From the NCBI RefSeq assembly GCF_025336485.1, contig NZ_JAODAB010000005.1, positions 124,001-188,000 on the forward strand: DNA of 64,000 bases, given 5' to 3'. How positions within the stretch are numbered: the stretch's first letter is position 1; the number at the start of each line of letters is the position of its first letter. Positions 18,600 through 26,776 of this stretch are shown here, piece by piece. The notes beneath the pieces were generated by a model that was not told the DNA's origin, made no database searches, and worked only from the letters and a program-made list of their open reading frames with translations. Both the position numbers and the translations under genes were made by a program. This DNA is from Pseudomonas citri (GTDB lineage Bacteria; Pseudomonadota; Gammaproteobacteria; Pseudomonadales; Pseudomonadaceae).

Positions 18600-18672
18600 A
18601 TGCATCAGTGCATTCGTTGCGCATAAATAAATGCATTTGCGCATTGACTGGATATGCATGCATGCATATTCT
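18600..18672 (+). promoter_or_regulatory. Main tailocin promoter with three operators
   Basis: A -35 TTGACT (18644-18649) and a -10 TATTCT (18667-18672) are 17 bases apart. Three 14-bp dyads with a 5-4-5 plan lie here: ATGCA-TCAG-TGCAT (18600-18613), ATGCA-TTTG-CGCAT (18631-18644) and ATGCA-TGCA-TGCAT (18654-18667). The last fills the spacer, so bound repressor would block RNA polymerase. The start of transcription should be near 18679. Confidence 0.7.
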
Positions 18673-18847
18673 GTGTCCAAGCCGCTCGACAAAGTGGCTG
18701 GCAACAACCGCTCTTTAGTTTCACCAACAGGCAGCGATGAACCGGCCTCAACGGTTCAGAGGGTTGGCAACTGGCCCGGGTGTGCAGCGTAAAGCACCAG
18801 AAACAGTTATCCGGCGGGCAGGGGCCGCGGTCGGAGGAACAATTTGA

Positions 18848-18952
18848 ATGGATCCGTACCGCGCCAGTCGCGCCGAAAGATCAAGCGCATTACTGAAAAG
18901 CCTGGGCGACCGGGCTTTTTGGAATGCCTGCGCCGTGAGGTGCTTCAAATAA
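18848..18952 (+). CDS. Possible leader peptide, 34 residues
   Basis: An ATG 9 bases after GGAGGA opens a 34-residue frame (MDPYRASRAERSSALLKSLG ...). It is the first translatable frame on the predicted tailocin transcript, and a terminator-like hairpin lies inside it. The family is not recognised. It may be a leader peptide that tunes read-through, or a chance frame. The competing frame from 18844 uses TTG and has no better support. Confidence 0.35.
   Translation: MDPYRASRAERSSALLKSLGDRAFWNACAVRCFK
18896..18920 (+). terminator. Terminator-like hairpin in the tailocin leader
   Basis: AAAAGCCTGG (18896-18905) pairs with CCGGGCTTTT (18910-18919) around GCGA, with T5 at the 3' side. It lies between the promoter and all structural genes, where it could act as an attenuator. 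Confidence 0.5.
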
Positions 18953-19038
18953 TCCGTTTGAAAGTTAAGGAGGTGTCCAGATTAAAAAGTGGCATCAACG
19001 TTTACCGAAAAACCTATTTATTTAGAGGGATTTAACTA

Positions 19039-19467
19039 ATGAAAAAAATGTTCAGCGTGCTGATTGCAGCAGTCCTGGCTACCCACACCCTCCATGCGTT
19101 TGCTGAAAACTCGCCGGTCGGTTCTTGGCAATTCGCTTCCTACCATGTTCCGGGCGGTGGTTTTTATGCCAACCAAACGATCTGTTTCAAAGCGGACAAC
19201 ACCTGGTATTCCAGTTCACAGGCGGGCTGGAAGGGTGCGTGGTTCCAGAACGGGGACGATCTCCAATGGAACGGAAGTGTGCCGATGAGCGGGGCAGGGA
19301 GCGCCAACAACCTTGCGACCATTGCAATGGGTAAGTTCATTGCTGTTGGCTCGATGTCGGGCAACTACGCGGAATGGGCTGCCCCCAGCACGCTACCGCT
19401 GTCGTGGGACCGGCACTACACCTACACCATGACTTACAAAGGCGCGACCTGCGCTGCTCCGAAGTAA
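19039..19467 (+). CDS. Secreted protein of unknown function, 142 residues
   Basis: The product has a clear signal peptide (MKKMFSVLIAAVLATHTLHA, cut near AFA-EN) and a mature part of about 118 residues. That part is rich in Trp, Tyr, Gly and Ser, with two cysteines (QTICF and ATCAAPK) that could pair in the periplasm. The blocks GSWQFASY and YTYTMTYKG suggest a small beta-sheet fold. GAGGG precedes ATG 19039. It is the first substantial gene after the tailocin promoter and precedes the holin. I recognise no family; a role in lysis, particle release or producer protection is speculation. Confidence 0.7.
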   Translation: MKKMFSVLIAAVLATHTLHAFAENSPVGSWQFASYHVPGGGFYANQTICFKADNTWYSSSQAGWKGAWFQNGDDLQWNGSVPMSGAGSANNLATIAMGKFIAVGSMSGNYAEWAAPSTLPLSWDRHYTYTMTYKGATCAAPK

Positions 19468-19508
19468 GCCTAATCCAGCCCAATCCCCATCACCCCCAGG
19501 AGGCGTGA

Positions 19509-19859
19509 ATGACAAACGAGCAACAAGCGTTGCTGGACATGCCGATCTGGCTGGTCATCGTGCTCGCCCTGGTGGGCGGGGTGTCCGGCGAGATGTGGCG
19601 CGCCGACAAGGAGGGCGCCCGAGGCTGGTCGCTGTTGCGGCGTCTGGCCTTGCGCTCCGGCGCCTGCGTGGTCTGCGGCGTCTCGGCGACGATGCTGCTG
19701 TATGCCCTCGGCATGTCGATCTGGAGTGCCTGTGCCCTGGGTTGCCTGACCGCCATGGCCGGGGCCGATGTGGCCATCGGTCTCTACGAACGCTGGGTCG
19801 CCAAGCGGATTGGTCTCTACGAAGTGTCACCGCCGGATTCCCGTTCCGACCAACAGTGA
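19509..19859 (+). CDS. Holin
   Basis: The 116-residue protein has three hydrophobic segments (about 11-28, 48-68 and 72-94), a short N-terminus and a charged, hydrophilic C-terminal tail (ERWVAKRIGLYEV...SDQQ), the layout of class I-type holins. It starts after a strong AGGAGG. It would form inner-membrane lesions that release the endolysin encoded 25 kb downstream. A holin at the head of the locus is usual for Pseudomonas tailocins. Confidence 0.85.
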   Translation: MTNEQQALLDMPIWLVIVLALVGGVSGEMWRADKEGARGWSLLRRLALRSGACVVCGVSATMLLYALGMSIWSACALGCLTAMAGADVAIGLYERWVAKRIGLYEVSPPDSRSDQQ

Positions 19860-19896
19860 GCCCGATGCCGCCGATCCACAGGAAAGAGGCAATCCA

Positions 19897-20409
19897 ATGC
19901 CCACACTCATAGAAAAACCCTCGCAGCTGTTTTCCGCCATTGCCGAGATGCTGCGTACCACCCTTCCCGGCCTGAGAGTTGGGAGTTACCAGGACTTTGA
20001 CGACACGGGCGATCAGCCTTGGGTGTTGGTTGCCATTGAGCGTGATGCGTCAGGCAACCGTGCCAACGACGGGCGTATCGCTCACGTTTTGACGCTTTCC
20101 ATGCAGGTCGTCTCGCCCGGCACGGGTTTGGCGACCTGCGATCTGGCCTGTGAGTTGAAGCGCGTGATCGTCGATAACCGCTGGCATCTGTCGGCAGAGC
20201 AATGCAGCCGGCCCACGGATATCGAGGGCGTTGCGTCCGTGTTCAACGGCGGCACCAGGCCGTACAGCGCCTGGACCGTTTCATTTGCCCAGACCCTGTA
20301 CCTCGGTCCGACGCTGCTGGAAGACCCGCTGGGTATCCCGAAATTCGCCCGTACCTGGGAAGTGTCGAACATCGACGACCCAGACCAATACACCGCACTC
20401 GAGGGCTGA
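19897..20409 (+). CDS. Tail terminator-like / Gp37-type tail protein (module 1)
   Basis: The 170-residue protein (MPTLIEKPSQLFSAIAEMLR ...) resembles small phage proteins of the Gp37/DUF1834 type that cap the tail tube, with the block PWVLVAIERD and a C-terminal YLGPT region. The first gene of module 2 (31852) appears to be its functional counterpart. ATG 19897 follows AAAGAGG; the longer frame overlaps the holin gene. The function as tail terminator is inferred from position and size. Confidence 0.6.
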   Translation: MPTLIEKPSQLFSAIAEMLRTTLPGLRVGSYQDFDDTGDQPWVLVAIERDASGNRANDGRIAHVLTLSMQVVSPGTGLATCDLACELKRVIVDNRWHLSAEQCSRPTDIEGVASVFNGGTRPYSAWTVSFAQTLYLGPTLLEDPLGIPKFARTWEVSNIDDPDQYTALEG

Positions 20410-20412
20410 ACC

Positions 20413-21024
20413 ATGTTCGATGCGCTTTTACGCCTGCATTTGGGGCCGATCATCGAGCGTCTGGCGCAAATGGAAACCGAGCTCGAAGACCTGCATCGGC
20501 GTGCGGAGAGTTTCTGTCGCATCGGTGTGTGCCAGGAAGTCGATGCAGCCAGCAACACCTGCAAGGTCAGTCATGGTGGGCTGCTGACGCCGGCCATCCG
20601 CTTTTTCAACCCCAGCGCCGGTGCGCAGAGCGAGTCGCGGATTCCTTCCGTGGGCGAGCAATGCCTGCTGCTGAACCACGGTGGCGGTGACGGCGGTGGG
20701 CAATCGGTGGCGTTGTTCGGCCTCAATGGTGGTCAGTTTCCGCCCGTCTCGACCCAGGCCTCGCTGACGCGTCGGCTCTATCGGGATGGCACGGAACACG
20801 GCTACGACGATGCCAGCCATGTCCTGCATTGGAAAAACGGCCCGGCCGCGTTCAGCGGTTCCCGCGAAACCCTGGCGTTGAACATCGGCCCGGCGCGGCT
20901 GGCGATGACGCCTGAAATCATCGAGTTGCAACTGGGCGCCGTCGGCATTCGGCTCGACGCTTCCGGCGTGCACCTGAGCGGCCCGGTGGTGGATCACCAG
21001 GGCCGCGTCATCAGTACCGCATAA
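20413..21024 (+). CDS. Baseplate spike protein, P2 gpV family (module 1)
   Basis: The 203-residue protein shows the P2 gpV pattern: an N-terminal helix (IIERLAQMETELEDLHRRAE), an OB-fold core with GEQCLLLNHGGG and SVALFGLNGGQFPP, and a C-terminal beta-helix with repeated hydrophobic strands (IIELQLGAVGIRLDASGVHL). Gp V trimers form the membrane-piercing tip. It starts 3 bases after the preceding stop. Confidence 0.85.
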   Translation: MFDALLRLHLGPIIERLAQMETELEDLHRRAESFCRIGVCQEVDAASNTCKVSHGGLLTPAIRFFNPSAGAQSESRIPSVGEQCLLLNHGGGDGGGQSVALFGLNGGQFPPVSTQASLTRRLYRDGTEHGYDDASHVLHWKNGPAAFSGSRETLALNIGPARLAMTPEIIELQLGAVGIRLDASGVHLSGPVVDHQGRVISTA

Positions 21025-21034
21025 GAGATTTCCC

Positions 21035-21367
21035 ATGATTGGAATCGATCGAAACACCGGGGCGACGGTCGACGACTGGTTGCAGTTCGTGCAACGCGCC
21101 ACCCGCGCCCTCACTACGCCCTTGGGCACCCGCCAGAAACGTCCGCTCTACGGCTGCGCGATCACCGAACTGCTGGGGCAAAACCTCGGTGACGACCTGC
21201 TGATCCTGGCCCAGAGCCACGCGGCCCAAGCGTTCTACAACCCCCACAACGGCATCGGCGACTTCGAACCGGAGGTCATCGTCGCCAACCGACACGGTGC
21301 CGGACTGTTGTTGCGCTTTGCCGGCACCTGGAAAAACCGCAAACAAACCTTCGAGGTGGTGACATGA
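21035..21367 (+). CDS. Baseplate wedge protein, gpW/gp25 family (module 1)
   Basis: The 110-residue protein has the gp25-like lysozyme-related fold signature: LTTPLGTRQKRPLYGC near the start and the conserved EVIVANRHGAGLLLRFAGTW stretch toward the end. It joins the sheath to the baseplate. It overlaps the next gene by 4 bases. Confidence 0.88.
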   Translation: MIGIDRNTGATVDDWLQFVQRATRALTTPLGTRQKRPLYGCAITELLGQNLGDDLLILAQSHAAQAFYNPHNGIGDFEPEVIVANRHGAGLLLRFAGTWKNRKQTFEVVT

Positions 21368-22359
21368 GCATGTTGATACCCGGCCAGAACCAATTGGCCG
21401 AACCGGCCATCGTCACGGTCGAGGCGTTCGAGGACTTGCTCGCCGAATTCAAGACTTTCGTGGTCGAGTACGTCGGTGCGCGTTCCCCCGAGAGTGCGGC
21501 CAAGCTGTTGGTCAGCCTGGAAAACGAAAGCGAACTGCTGACCCTGGCCCTCGAGGCCTTTTGCGTGCGGCTGCAAACCCACGAACGCAAGTACAACGCC
21601 CGCATCAAGCAGATGCTGGCGTGGTGGGCCACGGGAACCAACCTCGATGCACGCCTGGCGGACATGGGGCTTGAACGCCAGTTGCTCGATCCGGGCGATC
21701 CGGCGGCTTTCCCACCCATCGCCCCGGTCTACGAGAGCGACGATGACGCCCGGTTGCGCTACTACCTGGCACCCCACGCCCCGGCAGCCGGTTCGCGCAT
21801 GCAGTATCGGCGGGAGATTTTCACCCTCGGTGAACGGCCCGCAGTGAAGGTGGACAGCAGTGCGGCGGGTGTCGTGACGGTGACGTACACCTTCGACCCG
21901 GATGGGCTCGCAGCCCAGGTCAAGGACGGCAATGGACGCCGGACAGCGCCGGGTGAAGTCACGGTGACGGTGCTGTCCCGTGAGGGCGACGGCACGCCAT
22001 CCCAGGCGTTGCTCGACAGGGTCCGCGAGCATTTCGCCAGGCCCGATGTGCGCCCGGAAACGGACCTGGTCATCGTCCAGGCCGCGCAGATCAAACCCTA
22101 CAAGATCCGCGTCGTGGCGAAGATCAATCCCGGTCCTGACTCGGGCTTGACCCAAGCGGCTGCGCAACGGCAATTGCAGGAATACGCCGAGGCGTGCCAT
22201 CGCCTGGAGGGCCGGGTGGACCCAAGCTGGATCGACTACACCTTGCACAGCGCCGGTGCGGTTCGGCTCGAGATTCTCGAGCCGTTGGCGCCGATCGTGA
22301 CCACGGCTTTCCAGGCGCCGTATTGCACGGGTGTCGAGGTTGAGGTGGATACGTTATGA
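21364..22359 (+). CDS. Baseplate wedge protein, gpJ family (module 1)
   Basis: The 331-residue protein has the baseplate J plan: N-terminal FEDLLAEFKTFVVEYVGARS and WWATGTNLDARLADMGLERQ, a central domain with RLRYYLAPHAPAAGSRMQYR, and a C-terminal domain (VTVTVLSREGDGTPSQALLD, DLVIVQAAQIKPYKI). It matches P2 gpJ in length and neighbourhood and overlaps both neighbours by 4 bases. Confidence 0.9.
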   Translation: MSMLIPGQNQLAEPAIVTVEAFEDLLAEFKTFVVEYVGARSPESAAKLLVSLENESELLTLALEAFCVRLQTHERKYNARIKQMLAWWATGTNLDARLADMGLERQLLDPGDPAAFPPIAPVYESDDDARLRYYLAPHAPAAGSRMQYRREIFTLGERPAVKVDSSAAGVVTVTYTFDPDGLAAQVKDGNGRRTAPGEVTVTVLSREGDGTPSQALLDRVREHFARPDVRPETDLVIVQAAQIKPYKIRVVAKINPGPDSGLTQAAAQRQLQEYAEACHRLEGRVDPSWIDYTLHSAGAVRLEILEPLAPIVTTAFQAPYCTGVEVEVDTL

Positions 22360-22991
22360 GTGATGTCACCCCGGCCCCAAGCCTGCAGCCGGTCAACAGC
22401 TCAGCGCTGGAAAGGGCCCTGGATCTCGGCTTTGCACGGCTGCTCGAACGTATCGATCCACCGTTCCCCGAGTTGATGAACCCGGCTGCCACGCCTACGG
22501 CATTCCTGCCGTATCTCGCGGCGGATCGTGGGGTCAACGAGTGGAGCTCCGTGGCGCCCGAGGCTGAAAAGCGTCTGACCGTTGGGCTCGCATGGCCCAC
22601 TGCACGCCAGGCCGGAACACGCAAGGCACTGGAAAACGCAGCCAAGGGGTTGCAATTGATGCCCGAGGTTCGCGCCTGGCATGAGCAAACACCCATTGGT
22701 GCGCCCTACAGCTTTTCCGTCAGGGCTTTTACCGAACAGCCTTACAGCGAAGAAATCGACGCCCGTCTCGACCGCCGCCTGGCCGATGCCAAAAGCGAAC
22801 GAGACACCTTGATGGTTTCGGTCGGTTTGAGCGCATCCGGCCGCCACGTCATCGGTGCCGCCACCTTGTGCGGCGAACTGACCACGGTTTATCCAATTGT
22901 CATCGAAGGGCTTGAAGCCTCGGGCCAGGCCTTCATGGCTGCCGGGCTCTACGCCGTCGAAACTTCCACCATTTATCCACAGGGGGCCTGA
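22356..22991 (+). CDS. Tail protein I (module 1 baseplate)
   Basis: The 211-residue protein fits the phage tail I family: LLERIDPPFPELMNPAATPT, LPYLAADRGVNEW and an amphipathic C-terminal half. It links the wedge to the tail fibre gene, which begins immediately after its stop. Order V-W-J-I-H is that of P2 and R-pyocins. Confidence 0.88.
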   Translation: MSDVTPAPSLQPVNSSALERALDLGFARLLERIDPPFPELMNPAATPTAFLPYLAADRGVNEWSSVAPEAEKRLTVGLAWPTARQAGTRKALENAAKGLQLMPEVRAWHEQTPIGAPYSFSVRAFTEQPYSEEIDARLDRRLADAKSERDTLMVSVGLSASGRHVIGAATLCGELTTVYPIVIEGLEASGQAFMAAGLYAVETSTIYPQGA

Positions 22992-24884
22992 ATGGCTGAC
23001 TATTACACCCTGCTCACCGATGCAGGCATCGCCTACGAAACCGCCTGCAAGGCGGCGGGCACACCGATCAAGCTGTCGCAGATTTCCGTTGGTGACGGCG
23101 GTGGCGCGGTCTACAACCCGGCGGCAACCGCTACCGCGCTCAAGCGCGAAGTCTGGCGCGGGCCACTCAATGCGTTGTTCCAGGATGAGCAAAATCCGAG
23201 CTGGTTGCTGGCTGAAGTGACCATCCCGTCTGAAGTGGGCGGCTGGTATGTGCGTGAGGCGGGGATCTGGACTGACACGGGCGTCCTGTACGCAATCGTC
23301 AAATATCCGGAGTCGTTCAAGCCGGTGTTGGCGACTTCAGGGTCGGGGAAAGAGTTTTATATTCGTTCGATTTTCGAGACCAGTAATGCGGCGTTGGTGA
23401 CGTTGCTGATTGACGATACGGTGGTTAAGGCGACGCGGGCTTGGGTAATGGGGTATCTCGCTGACGAGTTGGCGAAACTCGATGGTAAGCAATCTGTTCG
23501 CGTGGCCACCACGGGAAATATCGTTTTGAGCGGTGTGCAGCAAATCGATGGTATTGCCGTAGTAGCCGGTCAGCGGGTGCTGGTGACGGCCCAAACAACT
23601 GCTAAGGAAAACGGCATTTATGTTGCGGCCAGTGGGGTGTGGGCCCGCTCGGTTGATTCCAACACCAGCGCGAAGGTAACACCAGGTCTGATGGTGATGG
23701 TCGAGGAGGGCATCGCGAACGGCGATTCGCTATGGCATCTGGTTACTAATGGTCCGATTACGCTGGGCACGACCGCGCTGAGTTTTGAAATGCTCGCTGG
23801 TCGAACAGGCATTTTGGCAGGCACTTATAGAAGTCTGACAGTCGATAAATATGGTCGTGCGACGGGCGGGTCTAACCCTGAAACGTTGGCAGGTTTCGGT
23901 ATCAAGGACACCTACACGAAGCCAGAAATCGAGTCGATGATTGCTCAAGCTTCGGCGCTACCGGTCGGTGCGATGGTCGCGTTTCCTTTGGATAAGAACC
24001 CGCCGGGGTTTCTTGAAATAGATGGCAGTGTGAAGAGCATTGCGGTCTATCCGGATCTCGCTGCGTTCCTCGGCACGACTTTCAACAAAGGGGATGAGGG
24101 GGCTGGTAACTTCCGCTTGCCTGAATCGCGAGGCGAATTCCTGCGAGGTTGGGATCATGGGCGCGGTGTTGATGCTGGTCGTGCAATCGGCAGTTGGCAG
24201 GCCGACGACAACAAGGCTCATTCCCATACTGTTACTCGGATGCAGGCCTTCGGTAGTGCGTCAGGGAGTAATCCGAGCGCGGTGGTCGTGGACAACGGCA
24301 ACACGGCCGTAACCCTCAACTTTGGTCCAGGATTCAACAGCTCTGGAGGGGGGGAGGCTCGGCCTCGCAACTTATCGGTCATGTGGTGCATCAAGGCTTG
24401 GAATGCACCGATTAATCAGGGAAACATCGATATCGCTGCGCTACAGGCACTGGCGGCGCAGGCGACTGAAACTAATCGAGGCACCGCGAAGATTGCAACA
24501 CAGATGCTTACCAATGCGGGTGTCGATGACACCACCATTGTGACGCCGAAAAAACTTCGCTGGGGCGTTTCGTTCCTCGTCGGGCCGAACGGTTATCTAG
24601 CCCTCCCTTCCTGGCTTGGCGGTCTGATCATCCAATGGGCTACTACCCAAATAACCACAAACGGTACCGGTGGTGGGACCGCCACAGTTACGCTGCCGAT
24701 GGCTTTCCCAAATGCATCTTTCGGTGTTCTGGCAATCAGGCGCAATACGGTCTTTCTCAATGGAGGAGAAACCTATCAAGCGGTACCGTCTGGACTGGCC
24801 CAAGCCGTTATCAGTATTGACTCGGCATCCGGCAATGAAGGCTCCGGTACCCGTGACGTCTTCTATTTCGCATTGGGAAATTGA
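22992..24884 (+). CDS. Tail fibre, receptor-binding (module 1)
   Basis: The 630-residue protein begins with the DUF3751 tail-attachment domain (about 1-150, MADYYTLLTDAGIAYETACK). It continues with a fibre-repeat domain (about 160-265, LVTAQTTAKENGIYVAASG), a phage collar domain (about 322-475, PVGAMVAFPLDKNPPGFLEI and FRLPESRGEFLRGWD) and a gp53-like receptor-binding C-terminus (about 530-630, GPNGYLALPSWLGGLIIQWA). In R-type tailocins the C-terminus decides which LPS is bound and so the killing range. Base composition drifts toward AT in the 3' part, as expected for an exchanged specificity region. Confidence 0.9.
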   Translation: MADYYTLLTDAGIAYETACKAAGTPIKLSQISVGDGGGAVYNPAATATALKREVWRGPLNALFQDEQNPSWLLAEVTIPSEVGGWYVREAGIWTDTGVLYAIVKYPESFKPVLATSGSGKEFYIRSIFETSNAALVTLLIDDTVVKATRAWVMGYLADELAKLDGKQSVRVATTGNIVLSGVQQIDGIAVVAGQRVLVTAQTTAKENGIYVAASGVWARSVDSNTSAKVTPGLMVMVEEGIANGDSLWHLVTNGPITLGTTALSFEMLAGRTGILAGTYRSLTVDKYGRATGGSNPETLAGFGIKDTYTKPEIESMIAQASALPVGAMVAFPLDKNPPGFLEIDGSVKSIAVYPDLAAFLGTTFNKGDEGAGNFRLPESRGEFLRGWDHGRGVDAGRAIGSWQADDNKAHSHTVTRMQAFGSASGSNPSAVVVDNGNTAVTLNFGPGFNSSGGGEARPRNLSVMWCIKAWNAPINQGNIDIAALQALAAQATETNRGTAKIATQMLTNAGVDDTTIVTPKKLRWGVSFLVGPNGYLALPSWLGGLIIQWATTQITTNGTGGGTATVTLPMAFPNASFGVLAIRRNTVFLNGGETYQAVPSGLAQAVISIDSASGNEGSGTRDVFYFALGN

Positions 24885-24886
24885 CT

Positions 24887-25309
24887 ATGAGTAAATTTTT
24901 CTTTTGCCCTGAAACACTAGGGCTTTACCCGGGTGCCCTTTATGGCAACGCCATTGGGAAAACTTGCATTGAGTTGAGCGAAAGCGAATATCGTGCACTT
25001 GCTGGTCATGCCTTGGCAGTAGAGAGCGATGGGCGGCCTGTATTGGCCTCTGTCGTGCCGCTTACTCTGGAGCAATTGGAGGCCAGCGAGCGGGCCTGGC
25101 GTGATAGTGAGCTGAGCCGAACGGAATGGCTGATCTCCCGCCATCGTGATGAGATTGACATTGGACTGCCTACTAGTTTGATTGCCGAGCAATACAGCGA
25201 GCTGCTGACCTGGCGTCAGTTGCTGCGCGACTGGCCTGCCGCTGGGAGATTTCCGGCCATAGATTATCGGCCGGCGAAGCCAGAATGGATCAACCAACAA
25301 CCCCAATAA
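24887..25309 (+). CDS. Tail fibre assembly chaperone (module 1)
   Basis: The 140-residue protein has the Tfa-type C-terminal block (SRTEWLISRHRDEIDIGLPT ... YSELLTWRQLLRDWPA) found in fibre chaperones. ATG 24887 is preferred over the TTG at 24881. It follows the fibre gene by 2 bases and would co-vary with it. A terminator pair follows. Confidence 0.85.
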   Translation: MSKFFFCPETLGLYPGALYGNAIGKTCIELSESEYRALAGHALAVESDGRPVLASVVPLTLEQLEASERAWRDSELSRTEWLISRHRDEIDIGLPTSLIAEQYSELLTWRQLLRDWPAAGRFPAIDYRPAKPEWINQQPQ

Positions 25310-25380
25310 ACGCCCCGCACCGACGGGGCGTTTTCTTTCCCGTCAAAACCCTGAAAGCCCCTTCCCGAAGGGGCTTTTTC
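25310..25380 (+). terminator. Two tandem terminators inside module 1
   Basis: ACGCCCCG (25310-25317)/CGGGGCGT (25324-25331) followed by TTTCTTT, and AAGCCCC/GGGGCTT (about 25355-25377) followed by T, lie back to back. They sit between the fibre chaperone and the sheath genes. They would reduce transcription of the sheath half unless read-through is efficient. Confidence 0.75.
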
Positions 25381-25397
25381 GTATCTGGAGAAACCCA

Positions 25398-25607
25398 ATG
25401 GCACTACGCCAAACCTACACCGTACTCGTTCCATTCCCCACCGGCGGCGGCCATTGGTCGAGCGTCGGCCAGGAGCTCGATCTACTCGACGTCGAAGCCA
25501 GCGCCCTACGCAGCGCCGGTCGCCTGGAGCTGAAAAAAACCGAGGCCGTTGAACCGGCTTCCACACCCACCAAGGCCCAGAAGGCCGCTGCCAAAAAGGC
25601 TGAATAA
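25398..25607 (+). CDS. Small protein before the sheath gene, 69 residues
   Basis: The frame starts after CTGGAG and encodes a short beta-type N-terminal part (TYTVLVPFPTGGGHWSSVGQ) and a Lys/Ala-rich tail (TPTKAQKAAAKKAE). Its place directly before the sheath gene equals that of the DUF2635 gene at 32433 in module 2. It is a conserved-position small tail protein; I do not know its role. Confidence 0.65.
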   Translation: MALRQTYTVLVPFPTGGGHWSSVGQELDLLDVEASALRSAGRLELKKTEAVEPASTPTKAQKAAAKKAE

Positions 25608-25609
25608 CC

Positions 25610-26776
25610 ATGGCTGAAGTTCTGAACTTCGAACACAACGGCATCACCGTCAATGCCACTGAATCTCCCGAGGCCATGGGTGGCCTGGGAGACAACGTCA
25701 TCGGGCTGGTCGGCACCGCGCCGAAGGCCGATCCGCTGATTCCGCGCAATGCGCCGTTTCGCATCAACAGCTTCACCACCCAGGCATTGCTCGATCCGAC
25801 CGGCACCGAAGCCGGTACGCTGTATCACGCGGTGTTCCAGATCCTCAAAGTGGTCAAGGTGCCGGTATACGTGGTGATCGTCGAAGAGGGCGCCACCCCC
25901 GCCGATACGCAGAACAACGTCATTGGCGGCATCGAAGCGCAGACCGGTCGCAAGCTGGGCCTAGCGGCCTTGAGTGGCGTGGCCGAGGACCTGACCATCA
26001 TCGGCGCGCCGGGCTTCACCGGCACCAAGGCCGTGGCCAGCGAGTTCGCCTCGTTCGGCAAACGCATCAAGGCTCGCGTGGTGCTCGACGGCAAGGACGC
26101 CGCGGTCGCCGATCAGGTGACCTACAGCCAGGAACTGGGCGGCGCCGATCTCGGTTTCGACCGTTGCCTGGTGGTGCACAACATGCCGGCCGTTTATTCG
26201 AAAGCGGCGAAGAAAAACGTCTTCCTGGCGCCTTCCAGCCTGGCGATTGCCGCGCTGGCAAAGGTCAAGCAATGGGAAAGCCCGGGTAACCAGGTGACCT
26301 ACGCCGAAGACGTCTCGCGCACCGTCGAATACAACATCCTCGACACCTCCACCGAAGGCGATCTGCTCAACCGCTACGGCGTCAGCTACTACGCCCGGAC
26401 TATCCTCGGCGGCATCTCGCTGCTGGGCAACCGCTCCATCACCGGCAAGTTCATCAGCTACGTCGGCCTGGAAGATGCCATCAGCCGCAAGCTGGTAAAA
26501 GCCGGCCAGAAGGCCATGGCGAAGAACCTGACCAAGTCGTTCATGGACCAGGAGGTCAAGCGCATCAACGACTGGCTGCAAACCCTGGTGGCCGACGAAA
26601 CCATCCCCGGTGGCAGCGTGTACCTGCACCCGGAACTCAACAGCGTCGAGAAGTACAAGAACGGCACCTGGTACGTGGTGATCGACTACGGCCGCTACGC
26701 ACCCAACGAACACATGGTTTATCAACTCAACGCCCGCGATGAAATCATCGAGCAGTTCCTGGAGGATGTTCTCTAA
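25610..26776 (+). CDS. Contractile tail sheath, P2 FI type (module 1)
   Basis: The 388-residue protein fits the P2 FI/R-pyocin sheath family: N-terminal FEHNGITVNATESPEAMGGL, the GLVGTAP strand, the ARTILGGISLLGNRSITGKF block and the C-terminal handshake region (VKRINDWLQTLVADETIPGG). It forms the contracting sleeve. TAATG couples it to the tube gene. Confidence 0.92.
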   Translation: MAEVLNFEHNGITVNATESPEAMGGLGDNVIGLVGTAPKADPLIPRNAPFRINSFTTQALLDPTGTEAGTLYHAVFQILKVVKVPVYVVIVEEGATPADTQNNVIGGIEAQTGRKLGLAALSGVAEDLTIIGAPGFTGTKAVASEFASFGKRIKARVVLDGKDAAVADQVTYSQELGGADLGFDRCLVVHNMPAVYSKAAKKNVFLAPSSLAIAALAKVKQWESPGNQVTYAEDVSRTVEYNILDTSTEGDLLNRYGVSYYARTILGGISLLGNRSITGKFISYVGLEDAISRKLVKAGQKAMAKNLTKSFMDQEVKRINDWLQTLVADETIPGGSVYLHPELNSVEKYKNGTWYVVIDYGRYAPNEHMVYQLNARDEIIEQFLEDVL

